A DNA stretch of 64,000 bases from Paralithodes platypus (lineage: Eukaryota; Arthropoda; Malacostraca; Decapoda; Lithodidae): assembly GCA_032716605.1 (NCBI GenBank), contig CM064485.1:31363697-31427696 (forward strand), written 5' to 3'. Positions within the stretch are counted from its first letter, which is position 1, and each line of letters begins with the position of its first letter. Below are positions 32,860-43,690 of the stretch, piece after piece. The position numbers and the translations under genes are program-made. The notes under the pieces were generated by a model, which worked only from the letters and a program-made list of their open reading frames with translations, had not been told where the DNA came from and did no database searches.

Positions 32860-35800
32860 GGCTGCCAGGCCGAACAGCCATGAGCTCTTAGGGAAGGCCA
32901 TGGCCGAGACTGGGTTTTCCCACAAAGTTCTCAAGGAGTGTGTGTTGTGTTGTTGGCGTAAGTGGTTGTGTGTTATGCAGTCTTCCGTAATGTGTTTGAT
33001 AGTGTGCTGTGTTGTGTTACAACCCGGACAGGTGTCCTGGACGGAGTCATTTAGCCTCTTCTGATAATTCAGAAGGGTTAGATGGTGCCCACATCGCAGC
33101 CTAGCCAGGTGGACTCTGTCATCACGGGAAAGGAGGGTTTCTGAGGGATGGACTTCAGGGTGCCGTGCATGTAGCTGAGTGTTGTTTTTGAGTGACTGGA
33201 TGGATCGGTGGGTGATTTGAGTATGGATATGTTTCTTGAGGCTGGCTTGGGATGGGCAAGGGGGGAGTGAAGACAGTATTTGTGTATGCTATTTGTGAGT
33301 GCTAGGTGTTGTTTTGATGTTTCTTGGTGTGTGTGGATGTTCTGCCATGTAGTGTAGTGGGTGATGTTGGTGTGTAGAGGCTGAGGCGAGACTTGTGTGC
33401 CTCTCATATCAAAGTGATTCTTGAATTTGAGGACTTTGTTTTCCTGGTGTAGGTGATCTGTAGGTGTGGTAGCTGTGCAGCCAGTGATTATTTTGAGGGA
33501 TTTGTTCTGTATGGTCTGTAGGGTGTTGGGATGTGTTTCAGAGAGGTTAGAGGCTCAAGCCAGGGCTAGCATATTCCATTACTGAATGTATATATTATTT
33601 GTATACTGTGGTGGTAGTTTCTTTGTTGTGTCCAAATGTCGTGTGGGCAAGTGACTTAAGGGCATATAGTCTTAGTGTCAGTTTTTTTTTTATGTTTATA
33701 ATATGTTGTTTAAATGACATTGATGTATCATGCTGTATGTTACACCAAGGATTTTGCGTGTGCATTTGTCTTATAGGGATGTTGTTTAAAGTGAGGTGAG
33801 GGATATGTTTATGTTCTACCATCCAGTTTGTGAGAAGGGTCGCTGTAGATTTGGCTTGAGCTAGTTTGAGTCTGTTTGTTGTGAACCAGTCGTGTAGTGT
33901 GTTGAGGTACGGTTGGAGGGGGAGTTGTGCGGCTGTGTTTGCGTCTCAATGTGTACATGTGAGTGTTATGTTATTCGCGTAAGAGGCTGTGTGTTTGGGG
34001 TGTGTGGGATATGGGTAGGTCGTGCATGTATAGATTGAAAAGTGTTTGTGACAAGACAGATCCCTGAGGGACTTCGTTTGTGAAATTTCTGATGTTCGAT
34101 GACTGGCCAGCAAATCTTACATGGGCCCATCTGCCTGCTGGATAGTAGGCCAGCCATCTTTTTGTGTTATTATGCATGTTTGTGTTAAGAATTTTGTTTG
34201 TAAGTTTGTGGCGGGGAATGACATCAAAAGCCTCACTAATGTCAATTTCAACAAGAAGTGTTCTGTGTGGTGGCCTAGCTGAATTGAAGCCATCAAAAAC
34301 TTTTTGTGTGAGGTCTGTAAGAAGGGTGTTTGTGGAGTGTAGTGGCCTAAAGTATTGTTGTGATGTAGCTAGGGGAATGTGAGGTGTGGTTAGTTGTAAT
34401 ACGAGGCGCTTGGTAACTTTTGAGGGGGTGCAAAGGAGAGTGGTGGGACGGTGTGAGGAAGGTAGCGTGGAGTCTTTGTTTGGTTGGGGGATTGTGATGA
34501 TGACACCATGCTACCAGATGTTGGGTATTATGTTGTGTGAATAGCTGTAGTTTGATATGTTGGTGAGTGCTTGAATGCCTTGTGGTCCCAGGTATCTAAG
34601 GTATATGTTACTTATTTTGTCTGGGTCACAGGCGGATGAGTGTTTGAGGTTGTCGATGATGTGCTTTGTCTGACTGTTAATGAAGGATGCATAGTCTAGG
34701 TCTGTAGAGAATAGTCGCTTTCTTCGGATAACTCGTCGATTGTCACGGTGGGGGTTAAGATGGCTGACTTGTGAAAAGTTATTGATGAGACTGTTTGCTT
34801 TTTGTTTATTTGAAGGTATGGTGTCTGTTGTTGTGATGGCAGCATGTGATTGTGTTGTGTTGCTATTGGAGAGTGTTATGCCGTTTATTGTTTTGTAGAG
34901 TTTGCTGGTGTTTGTTTTGTGATCAAGTGTTTGGAGGTAAGTAATCCAGTTTAGTGTTTGTTGTTCTAGTATTTTGTTGGTAGTTTGAGTGTTTAGTTCT
35001 TGTATTGGTTGTGTTGTGTCCTGTGTGTGGGGCATTGGGGAGTGTTTCAGTTTGTCACGTTGTCTGATGAGGCCTTTAACCCTTTTATTGCAGGACCTGT
35101 TAAGGAACGTTCTGGCAATTTAAATAAATTTACATGCCCTTAAGACCTCTTAAAGCGTGTGGAGATGAGTGCGAGTGAGCGGGAGCGCGGCAGACCCCTG
35201 TCTGCTCTCCAGCACGGCAGCTAGAGCACTGAGAGGTTACAGCCATATCTCGCGAGACCTATGTAGTGCTGCCATGTAACGCGACATTGCTCATTATTAG
35301 CGAATATTTGCCGATGTCTATGGTAGTGCTGCGGGTGAACCCTGCGCGCTACGAAGCTCGTCTGGTGTAATTTTGAAGCTATTTTCTTCTAGGTTTTGGC
35401 TGAATACATATAATTTTATTCAGGCACTTGCTTAATCATTCAGGAGTGCCTGAATGAGCCCTAATTTAATGGAATTATGCCTGCAGCGTAAGTGTTAAAT
35501 TCTGGTGTAAAATTGGGGTTGTGTTGCTTTCTGTTTCCTCTAGGGATGTGTTTTTGTCTGCGTTTTGAATAATTGTATTGAAAGAGTGTACGGCAACGTT
35601 GATGTTTGTGATAGGTGTACTGTTTAGAATTTCGAGCTGTTCTGTTTTAGTTGTGAAAGTTTCCCATTTGGCTCTTTTATAATTAGTGTATGTGTATCTG
35701 TGGCCAGCTCGGGTGATTCTGGTTTTGGTGGTGATAATGATTGGGAGGTGGTCAGAACTTAATGTTTTTACCACCCTCCAGGATGTCGTGGGGACGAGGT

Positions 35801-35885
35801 TGGAGGAACAAAGGGTGATATCTGGTGATGAGAGGTGGTAGAGGGCTTGGTGGGGGATATGGGTATGTTGATGGAGGTCATGGTG
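32860..35885 (-). pseudogene. 2A-family retroelement, 5'-truncated, EN-RT remains
   Basis: Same family as 48735-52708. Reading the minus strand from 35885: the end of the endonuclease with S-S-D-H-L-P-I (SDH catalytic motif), the linker with T-N-Y-K-R-A-K-W, then after a MITE (35080-35494) the RT N-terminal region (34511-35035), and broken RT core, thumb and C-terminal finger down to ~32870. ORF1, the 2A motif and most of EN are missing. Numerous indels below 34500. It is interrupted by one TTAA MITE whose empty-site equivalent is intact at ~50970. Confidence 0.75.
35080..35494. mobile_element. TTAA-flanked MITE with a verifiable empty site
   Basis: TTAA at 35076-35079 and 35495-35498 flanks a 415-bp element with ends CCCTTTTATTGCAGG and CCTGCAGCGTAAGTG. 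In the related element at ~50961-50990 the same retroelement sequence runs without interruption (GATGAGGTTTTGAATTTCTG), confirming insertion with TTAA duplication. This is the piggyBac-type target. Confidence 0.8.
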
Positions 35886-36050
35886 TGACGGCGTCTTCGT
35901 TGTGGGACCATCCCCATGAGCTGCAAGTCGCAAGAGGAGCAGCGACATGGGCCAAACCACCACAACATCCCTCTGCCCCCCTCCTAGAGGCACAAGATCC
36001 TGGGAGTGGCTTCGGTTGCCCGGGCAAGTACCAAGGTTTCAGTAGAGAAC
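35886..36050 (+). mobile_element. Inverted 5'-UTR piece of the 2A-family element
   Basis: The plus strand here resembles the first ~190 bases of the 4-kb element (minus strand 52708-52520): GACGGCGTCTTCGTTGTGGG versus GGCGGCGTCTACGCCGTGGG, and GGGAGTGGCTTCGG. It abuts the truncated minus-strand copy head-to-head. Confidence 0.55.
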
Positions 36051-36059
36051 CCTGGTAAT

Positions 36060-36640
36060 GCTTGTGAACTAGTGCCAAAGCTACAACTGTTTACATCAAC
36101 AATACTCAACACCTAGAATATGCACAGTTATTCACAAGTTCTTGTGATAATACATGTTTAAAAAATACAGTATACGAGTACACTAAGTGATAATATAGCA
36201 TAGTAGTCATGGAAATGTTCATATGCAGCTGGTAATAACTGCAAATATAATTTTAAGCTAATCAATTATTATAACAAAAAGGTGAGGAAATACCTCCTGG
36301 CTTTGTATTATAAATGTATGTTATTTATGAGTAAGGGTAACTATAAAATAACATAAACAAGAGTATGCATTGACTATATTATGTGCCAGCTACTAACATC
36401 TCGACACACTGCTTATAATAAAGAAATGTTGAAAAAGAGAAAGGATGGAGAGCTCCACAATGCTGTTAATTTCTTACAATGCACCGCAGTAAACATTGCG
36501 TTCAGCACCTCTGTCGGCCACTTTAGGCATTTTCTGGTAGGGGAAATTGCCAGACAAGCAGTGATAAAATTGCCTCTAAACCATAATCTCCTAAATGTCT
36601 TTGCTTGTACCTTTCTACTTAGTACCGCCACAGGATACGT
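36060..36640. other. No recognisable feature
   Basis: AT-rich. The ORF at 36381-36680 has no domain character. Confidence 0.35.
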
Positions 36641-36651
36641 TTGGTGTAATT

Positions 36652-38046
36652 TTTATTTTTATTTTTTATTTTTTTTTTAAAGAGACAATGAACGGAGGAA
36701 GGAAAAACACAGATAAAACAAAAAGGTCCATGTGCCTAAAGGCATCCTCCATTCATAAAATGTTTGTAACAACTGAATTTAAACATTTGTAGATTGTAAG
36801 TTTGTGGAAAGCAATTCGAGGGAAGTGAATTCCAAAGAGTAGTAGCTCTGGGGATAAATGAATTCTGATAAGCAGAAGTTCTGCATTGTGGAGGAGAAAG
36901 TGTAAATTCATGGGCGCTCTCAGCTGCCCTAGTTCTACGGGGAAAGATGTGGAGAGGCGGCACAATTGAAGCAAGTTCCTCGGAACAATTGCTGTGAAAA
37001 TATCTGTAGAATAATGCAAGGGATGCAACGTTTCTTCGTATGGATAATGTAGGAAGGTCCTGTGTGATTGCAGGGTTATTGATTAATCTAATAGCTTTAT
37101 TTTGAATTTTGTCCAACTGCCTCAATGCAACCACTCCACTTCCACCCCACGGAGGTGAACAGTAATCCATCTGAGAACGCACATGACTTTTATATATTAC
37201 GGCCAACTGCTCGTCAGTGAAGAATTCTCGAACTCTGTACAGGAGTCCCAGTTTTTTAGAGGCATTCTTAGCAATGCTTCTAACATAATGTGTCCAGCTC
37301 AAGTTAGTAGTTAATGTTACACCGAGAATGTCAATACTAGGGGAAGTGGGAATATTTACATCATTAAAAAATATATGGGAGTCAGTGAGATTCTGTCGGT
37401 TAGAAAATTGAATGTACTTGGTTTTCTGTGCATTAAAGGAAACTAGATTCTCTTGTCCTCATTCATTAATTCTAGAAAGGTCCTGGCTCAGAGAAATTGC
37501 AGTGTTTATTTTTGAATTTATAAGATTGGGTTGGGTGAAAGAATTGGTAAATGTGAAGGAACTGTGGAGTGTTGAGTCATCTGCGTAGGAATGTATTGGA
37601 TTATCAGTGGTAGATGTGAGATCATTGATATGAATGAGGAACAGAGTTGGGGCCAAAACTGATCCCTGGGGAACACCAGCATTTATTGAGTGAGATGGAG
37701 AATAAAGGCCATCTACCATTACACAAATTTTTCTGTTATGAAGATAAGAAGAAATTAGTGGAACTAATGATGCAAGACCGTAGTGTGACATCTTCGACAA
37801 TAAGGATTGATGCCAGACTCTATCAAATGCCTTTGATATATCCAGTGCTATTGTATGTGTTTCACCATGTTGGTCTGTAGCTTGGTTGATTTGATGCGTA
37901 AGAAGGCAAAGAATGTCTGCAGTTGATCGACATCGTCTAAAACCATATTGCCTATCACTGATTAATTTATTATTCTCCAGATGCTTAATTATGTGATTAT
38001 TTAATATAATTTCAAAGACTTTGCCAAGAGTGGAAGTTATAGCTAT
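36652..38046 (-). pseudogene. Jockey/I-type reverse transcriptase, 5'-truncated
   Basis: The minus strand begins in the RT fingers (T-S-T-L-G-K-V-F-E-I). It continues through [25 protein letters not shown] and the catalytic Y-A-D-D-S, then the thumb to the C-terminal N-S-L-P-S-type segment ending at 36736. One nonsense codon (a TGA at 37459-37461, where Trp is expected in R-I-N-E-W) separates two otherwise clean frames. The 3' UTR ends in an A-rich tail (A8-10 with T interruptions, 36652-36681), as expected for target-primed retrotransposition. The endonuclease and ORF1 are absent. Confidence 0.8.
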
Positions 38047-38257
38047 TAAGAACATAAGAAAATGGGAGTCTGCAGAAAGCCGATTGGCCTAAGCAAGGCA
38101 GATCCCTGTCCCACACAACCCAAGTTCAATTACAAAGCCCAATTATAGGCTCAACACTCTAATACCCTGAGGATCATCTTACCAAAATGGTTAGAGATTA
38201 ACGCAGGATTATGGGGGTATGCAGAGTGCTGATTGGCCCAACCCGGCTGATCCCCCT

Positions 38258-38572
38258 TCACACCCAACCCTTCTCGTCCATATGCTTATCCAATTTTATC
38301 TTAAAGCTCCCTACCGTTTTAGACCCCACTATAGCACTTGGTAGTCCATTCCACCCATCTACAACTCTGTTACCAAACCAATATTTGCCTATATCTTTTC
38401 TGAAACGAAATTTATCTAATTTGAAACCATTGGTACGAGTTCTTTCGCTATCACTGAGCTTTAGTACATTTGTCATGTCCCCTTTGTTAATCCCACTAAC
38501 CCACTTGAACACCTCTATCATATCCCCTCTAACTCTGCGCCTCTCTAACGAATGTAAACCTAATTTCTTCAT
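38258..38572 (-). pseudogene. CR1 ORF2 C-terminal domain
   Basis: 104 codons continuing the RT after a frameshifted stretch (38573-38695). It contains R-R-R-V-R-G-D-M-I, then a F-R-K-D-I-G segment and N-G-L-P-S, the conserved tail of CR1-type ORF2 proteins. The same tail is seen on the plus strand at 55957-56328 and 60880-61150. Confidence 0.75.
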
Positions 38573-38695
38573 ACGAAAGATTTCTAATATTATGGATCAT
38601 TTTTGTCATTCTACGCTGTACTCTCTCCAATGAATCTATGTCCATTCTGTAATAAGGACACCAAAATTGGACAGCATAATCCATATGGGGTCTCA

Positions 38696-39799
38696 CTATG
38701 ACAAGTAAAGTTTTAAGATAACATCAGCAGTTCTGTTACTCACACTCCTAGAGATGAACCCGAGAATCCTGTTTGCCTTATTACGAACGCTTATACACTG
38801 TTTTCTAGGCTTCAAATCATTGCTAACAAACACACCTAGATATTTCTCACAGTCTGAATTTTCTAATTCTAAATTAGCTAGTTTATATTTAACATTTGTT
38901 TGCATCTTCCCTATCTTTAATACCTTGCATTTGTCAATGTTAAACTTCATCTGCCAATTTACTGACCATTCATGTAAGGTATCTAGATCCCTTTGGAGGC
39001 ACTCTATATCGCTATCTGAATCAATTGATCTCCCCATTTTAGTATCGTCTGCGAATTTACTTATCCTACTAGTTATACCTAAATCTAGGTCATTTATGTA
39101 TATAAGAAACAACAGGGGACCCAATACCGATCCCTGGGGGACACCAATTTTGACTGCTCCCCACTCTGACTTGGTACCATTTATGCTGACTCTCTGTTTC
39201 CTACCAATTAGCCATGACCTAATCCATCCCAACAACGATCCTCCTATTCCATGTGCCTCAACCTTTCTCATCAATCTCTCATGAGGGACTCTGTCGAAAG
39301 CTTTACTGAAATCTAAATAAATAATATCATATGACTTGTCACTATCTACTGCTTCATATACCTCTGAGAAAAAGCTAAGCAAATTAGTAAGGCAAGAACG
39401 TCCCTTAGTGAATCCATGCTGCGAAGAATTTATTAAGTTAAATTTGTCTAAGTGGCTTCTAATTTTCCTAGCAATAATAGACTCTAGCAACTTTCCTATG
39501 ATTGATGTGAGACTAATGGGACGGTAATTGGATGCTATCGATTTATCACCTTTTTTGAAGATCGGAACTACATTTGCAAGCTTCCAAGCTTCTGGAACTA
39601 AACCTGTTTCTAATGACTTGTTAAATAAAAATGCTAATGGGCTACTTAACTCATCTCTGCATTCTTTTAATACTCTAGCATATATCTCGTCAGGACCAGG
39701 CGATTTTTGAGGTTTCAGTCTGTCAATTTCCTTAAGCACATAATTTCTACTTATACTAACTGTACTTAACATATTTTCTATACTATCACTATATACCAT
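38696..39799 (-). pseudogene. CR1 reverse transcriptase core
   Basis: The uninterrupted frame runs from 39799 to 38696. The open frame upstream to 40084 adds 95 residues encoded by an inserted element, not by CR1. Motifs in order: [49 protein letters not shown] and catalytic F-A-D-D. All RT catalytic residues are present. The frame joins the segment before the insertion: ...Q-I-P-E-A-N, then M-V-Y-S-D. Confidence 0.85.
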
Positions 39800-39804
39800 A
39801 TTGG

Positions 39805-40341
39805 GCGGGTGCCCAACCCCGAAAGGAGTTGAAATAGGGGAGCAATCCCCCCGCCAAAGGCGGCTTTCTAGGGCCTTTCCTAGCTGATGCTGAGAGGATT
39901 GGGTTCTAGTCATGTGGTGATGGGCTGGTCTATCCGAGTGAGAACTGAGCGATCTCTGCCATACCCATAGCTTACTCTGACTGTTCCTTTTACTTATATA
40001 TCTTCTAGATCTCAAGTGGCGGCGTCTTTTTCCGTGGATTGACCTCCCTACTGCCAACCTAGAAGTTGGCAGATTGGGAGCCAAAGTGTCACATTTTTCC
40101 CTTACCCCTCAACTTTCCCTTCATAATTGCTGAGGGGCACAGGGCCTTGGGTGGGGCTTTGGTTTCCCGGGCGTTTCCGCACCCTCCTCAGCTCCCTGCC
40201 TTGGAGTGGCTTCGGTCAACCGGGCTTTGTTAGTGGTAAGCAGGGAGGATTTTTTTGGGGGGGCGCTCGTTTATGGCCTTGGCCTTGCTCGAGACCTTGG
40301 GGCTGTTCGGCCAGACAGCCTGGGGAACAACAACAACAACA
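39805..40341 (+). mobile_element. 0.54-kb non-autonomous retroelement with (AAC)n tail
   Basis: Inserted on the plus strand into the CR1 RT and flanked by a 10-bp duplication ACCATATTGG (39795-39804 and 40342-40351). Its 3' end (GGGGCTGTTCGGCCAGACAG then GGGAACAACAAC) matches the 3' end of the 4-kb 2A-family element at 48735. Part of the 5' region (GGAGTGGCTTCGGTC) matches that element's 5' UTR, so it looks like an internally deleted derivative mobilised by it. No protein is encoded. Confidence 0.75.
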
Positions 40342-40351
40342 ACCATATTGG

Positions 40352-41000
40352 CTTCTGGAATCTGTGCCAAATTTTCATTAGTGAAAACGGAAAGAAACTG
40401 ACTATTTATTGTACTGCACATTTCTAAATCATTTTCTGTTATTTCTCCTATTGAAGTTTTTAGGGGGCCTATTACATCTCTAACTTTAGATTTATATAGT
40501 TGGTAAAAAGCTTGAGGGTTATTTTTTGAGTCACTGGCTATCCTTATTTCATAATTTATTTTTGCTTTCCTGATTTCCCTTTTGACCTGTCTTGATAGAG
40601 TCTGATAGTGTATATGTAGATGATTTTCGCCTTTCTTTATTTTTCTATATATTCCTTTCTTTTTTCCTATAAGATCTATTAGCTTATTAGTCATCCATTT
40701 TGGTTGGTTCTGCGTCGATCTAAATCTTCTTTTAGGTATATATTTATTTTGAGCATTGTGGAGTGAAGCAATAAACTGGTTATATGTAGGTGGCAAGTTT
40801 AACTCTGGCATATCCTGACTTAATTGCTTAACAATAGGGTCCACCCTTAAGTCTCTTCTTAGCCCACCATAATCGGCTTTTCTGAAATCTGGGATAAGTG
40901 TCGTATTCTCTTTAGCATTCCCTGTCCATTGCATATTAAAATAAATAGATTTATGATCGCTATTTCCTAGGTGGTCACCAATCTCCACATCATTTATCAT
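40352..41000 (-). pseudogene. CR1 endonuclease end and EN-RT linker
   Basis: Frame from 41000 down to the insertion site. It starts M-I-N-D-V-E-I, with the catalytic S-D-H-K-S of the AP endonuclease at about residues 14-18. A basic helical linker follows (R-K-A-K-I-N-Y-E region), typical of CR1 between EN and RT. It ends Q-I-P-E-A-N at the edge of the inserted element, and the open frame beyond that encodes inserted sequence. Confidence 0.75.
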
Positions 41001-41578
41001 ATGTTCATTGTTACTGAAAACTAAATCAAGAATATTAATACCTCTAGTCGGCGTATCTATGAATTGAAATAAAAAACTATCTTATATTACCTCAATAAAC
41101 TCTACTGAATCGGAGTCGCCTATTTGGTGCTGCCAATCAATGTTCGGAAAATTAAAATCCCCCATAATGCACACATTGCTAAACCTTGATGCAATTTTAA
41201 TTTCCTCCCATAACGATGTTCCACCATTTCTACTCATATTAGGCGGTCTATATTAACTCCAATAACTATGGTCTCACTACCTTCGTTAACCTCTACCCAA
41301 ACACTTTCATTATAATTATTTAGTCTAATACCTGATTTAATACAGCTTTTTAATGTACTCCTGACAAACACTGCTATACCCCCGCCCCTCCTACTTGTTC
41401 GGTCATAATTAAACAAACTATATCCTGGAATATCAAATTCTGCTAAAAAATGCCTAGATTCTGTATTAATCCACGTTTCAGTTAGCGCTATTATGTCTAT
41501 GTTTTCTGTGCTAACGAGTGCTCTAAGTTCGTTCATTTTGTTACATAAACTCCTACAATTTGTATAATATACCCTCAA
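41001..41578 (-). pseudogene. CR1 AP-type endonuclease, N-terminal part
   Basis: Starts with N-C-R-S-L-C-N-K-M, then catalytic T-E-T-W at about residues 33-36, R-R-G-G-G-I-A-V-F and V-I-G-V. A one-base shift near 41255 is needed to continue into Y-R-P-P and M-G-D-F-N (near 41155). An in-frame stop follows near 41083. Both EN motifs (E of TETW, DFN) remain, so the domain decayed recently. Confidence 0.75.
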
Positions 41579-41626
41579 CCTATTACTTTTATTTGCAACT
41601 AATTTTCTATTGTGTTTAGCCCTTAA

Positions 41627-42083
41627 TTAGCGGCGAGCAACATAAGTCGAGTATAATAAATCTGGACTATCTGGCGGCGCTCGACATAGGTCGTGTGGCA
41701 ATTTCAGCACGTAATGTTGCTGAGAGAGAGAGACAAGTGGTGGCAGGAGAGTGTAGCGAGCGTATGACTGCTCCAGACCACTGCGGCGAACCTACTGACA
41801 CGAATCCCACCTCCTCCCTCCCTCTCTCACTCGCTATATACGGAATTGTATGGGGAAAGTGCCGAATTACATGCTTTTTGCACTCGCGTTGCACGGTTGT
41901 TGCAAGAAAACTAGCCATCATAAAAGGATCGTTATGGTGTCATTGGAAAGCTCTGTTTATGCCCTTTCAGGGATAGATACTTGTTTTACGCTCTGGTTCT
42001 TATTTAGGCATGAAAATGATCACGTAAACAGCCCTATTTTGGGTGGTACATATAAATAAACCGCCTAGGCCGCTCGTAAGGTG
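41627..42083 (+). mobile_element. TTAA-type element inserted between CR1 ORF1 and EN
   Basis: Left TTAA at 41623-41626. The right boundary is near GTGTTAG (42081-42087), a degraded TTAA. The left end (TAGCGGCGAGCAACATAAG then TCGAGT) resembles the left ends at 18353 and 43691, and the right part matches 19383-19760. It separates two pieces of CR1 that are otherwise contiguous. Confidence 0.55.
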
Positions 42084-42312
42084 TTAGCTAACTTATTATT
42101 TCCTGTTGAACTACTAGCTCTAGACGGAAATTCTACTCTATCAGTATTCTCATCTTTACTATCAGTTACATGTGTAGTGTTATCGATACTACTATTACAC
42201 ATCACTATATCCGCACTATCTTGACTGATTATTTCTATTTTACTCACTGGTTTGTCACATGAAGTACCTGCTCCATATGGAGACAGTATTTTACTTACAC
42301 ACCCAGGTTTTT

Positions 42313-42786
42313 TTAACGAAACCCCGCAACAATCTTGTCCAGTGAGCTGGCTAAGGTCGAAACTCCTAGTCGAGAAAGATGTACTCCATCCTGGGCATAC
42401 AGTTCATCCTTACCATAGAAGTGGGTCCATTTATCTAGGAATGGTATTGACTTTGCCTTGCAATACTTCTCCAGCCGGCTATTTACACCAATAGCCCTGG
42501 AGGACCATTCCTTCCGTACCCCTATTCTTGGCAGGATACTGTGTACCACAGGAAATCCACCCTTCTCCTTGATCCTCTCCAGCATTTCCTGGTACTTGGT
42601 CAGCAACTCCTCAGTCCTGCATCTCCATATGTCATTGGACCCCGCGTTGATGAAGATGATGGGGTCCTCCCCACCTACTTCTAGGACACCATCCATCTTC
42701 TCTGCCACCCTCCCGACTCCGGCTCCAGGTAGGCAGACAACTTTACTAACATGAGTGTTAGTAGCCCCGTCAAGGTACCTAACCAT
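42313..42786 (-). pseudogene. CR1 ORF1 esterase (SGNH hydrolase-like) domain
   Basis: 157 codons. I-F-I-N-A-G-S-N-D-I-W (GxxND-type oxyanion/block III region) lies at about residues 44-54, and Q-D-G-V-H-L-S (block V, catalytic Asp/His) at about 131-137. The nucleophile block I should lie in the upstream frame, near the G-D-S-M-type start shifted out of this frame. CR1 elements of several animals encode such an esterase in ORF1. The N-terminal part is in the adjacent frame (42840-43211), separated by a frameshift near a poly-C run at 42879-42892. Confidence 0.7.
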
Positions 42787-42839
42787 TGAATCACCGACAA
42801 TGAACTTAGCTTTTTTCCGTTGTCGGCGTGTAGCAGGAG

Positions 42840-43211
42840 TTGTACCAGCAGTTGTTGCAGCAACAGCAGCAGACTCCCCCCCCCCTCCCCTCTCACTGTC
42901 TCGATGATCGCCACATCCTCGCCATCACTCTCATCAGCCAAGGTGCTGAAGTTGTTGTGGGTCTTGAGTGGCTGCCTTTTCAGCTTGCAGGCCGTTGCAC
43001 TTGTTGACACCACTTTCCAAGGGGCTTCACGATCCCTGGGAACACTTCCGGTAGCCTCACACTTCTTCTCCGCCATAGCTAGTCTCAAGGCCAAATTTTC
43101 ATCTTTGAGACACTGAATCTCCTGCTCCACACTCTCCAGTCTTTCTTGCAAAGCAAGACAAAGCTGGAGAGTATGGGAGGAGACAGCAGACTCATCAACA
43201 ACAGCCATCAC
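42840..43211 (-). pseudogene. CR1 ORF1 N-terminal coiled coil
   Basis: The open frame (43211 to 42681) begins with a heptad-rich segment L-Q-L-C-L-A-L-Q-E-R-L-E-S-V-E-Q-E-I (about residues 16-35), running on to about residue 48, then a low-complexity basic linker. Such coiled coils mediate ORF1p oligomerisation. After about residue 108 the frame turns to Leu/Gln repeats and overlaps the esterase frame, marking the frameshift. No CCHC knuckle is seen. Confidence 0.6.
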
Positions 43212-43230
43212 TAAGAAAGTTCACTAGGAC

Positions 43231-43686
43231 CTCACTAAGGGTAAACAGGTACACTAGCGGTCACGGGGGACGTCCGCACTGGTCAAGGGTCAGAGGGCAA
43301 CCTAGTTTTATCAGGTATCTCTAATGTTTGAGCTAGCTAAACAAATTGGGCCCTTTGTAGACGTCTGAGGGGCCCGTATGCAGCGATTGGCGTGTCTGGT
43401 GCAGAATCATGACCTCATTGTTAAGATTGCAGTGTGTACATTATGGAAGTGATTCTAACTGTGACCTTCAATGTTTGAGTAAGACCAATTTTAAGGACCA
43501 CTTTAAGGGCCCTAGAGTTAACACGTAGCAGTTGATCGCTGGCAGAAATCCATATCTGTATATTTTATGTTATTCCCTACATGGCCGTATACTCATATAT
43601 TATTACCTTGTTTGTGTGAGCTCATGGCCCTGGACTGACAGTCTAATCACTCCTGCTATATGCATCTATTGGCATGCAGAAGTTAC
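43231..43686. other. Possible CR1 5' UTR, otherwise nothing recognised
   Basis: Upstream of ORF1 and non-coding. The 5' end of the CR1 element is not identifiable. Confidence 0.3.
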
Positions 43687-43690
43687 TTAA

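Larger units (their letters stand above)
24066..34746. repeat. Copy 2 of the ~10.8-kb duplicated block
   Basis: Starts right after the gap with sequence equivalent to ~13140 and runs to 34746, the base matching the last base before the gap. The segment 30530-32180 is distinctly more diverged from copy 1 (19600-21200) than the rest. Confidence 0.9.
38047..43230 (-). mobile_element. Nearly full-length CR1 retrotransposon with two later insertions
   Basis: Order on the minus strand: ORF1 (coiled coil plus esterase, 43211-42313), spacer, EN (41578-40890), RT (40870-38700, interrupted), C-terminal domain (38572-38258), and a short 3' UTR ending in TTCTTATGTTCTT (38047-38059), which resembles the octamer-type 3' ends of CR1. 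Inserted later are a TTAA element (41627-42083) and a plus-strand (AAC)-tailed element (39805-40341). Without them it is about 4.2 kb. It carries several frameshifts and is inactive. Confidence 0.8.

Noticed and set aside
13140..34746. Recent biological tandem duplication
   Set aside because: Not excluded, but the exact coincidence of both edges with a 100-N gap and the noisy contig end make an assembly overlap much more likely.
36381..36680. 99-codon ORF as a host gene
   Set aside because: No domain, and its end runs into a T-rich tract that is the antisense of the neighbouring element's A-tail.
39800..40084. N-terminal 95 residues of the CR1 RT frame
   Set aside because: They are antisense of the inserted (AAC)-tailed element. 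The true CR1 frame begins at the insertion edge.
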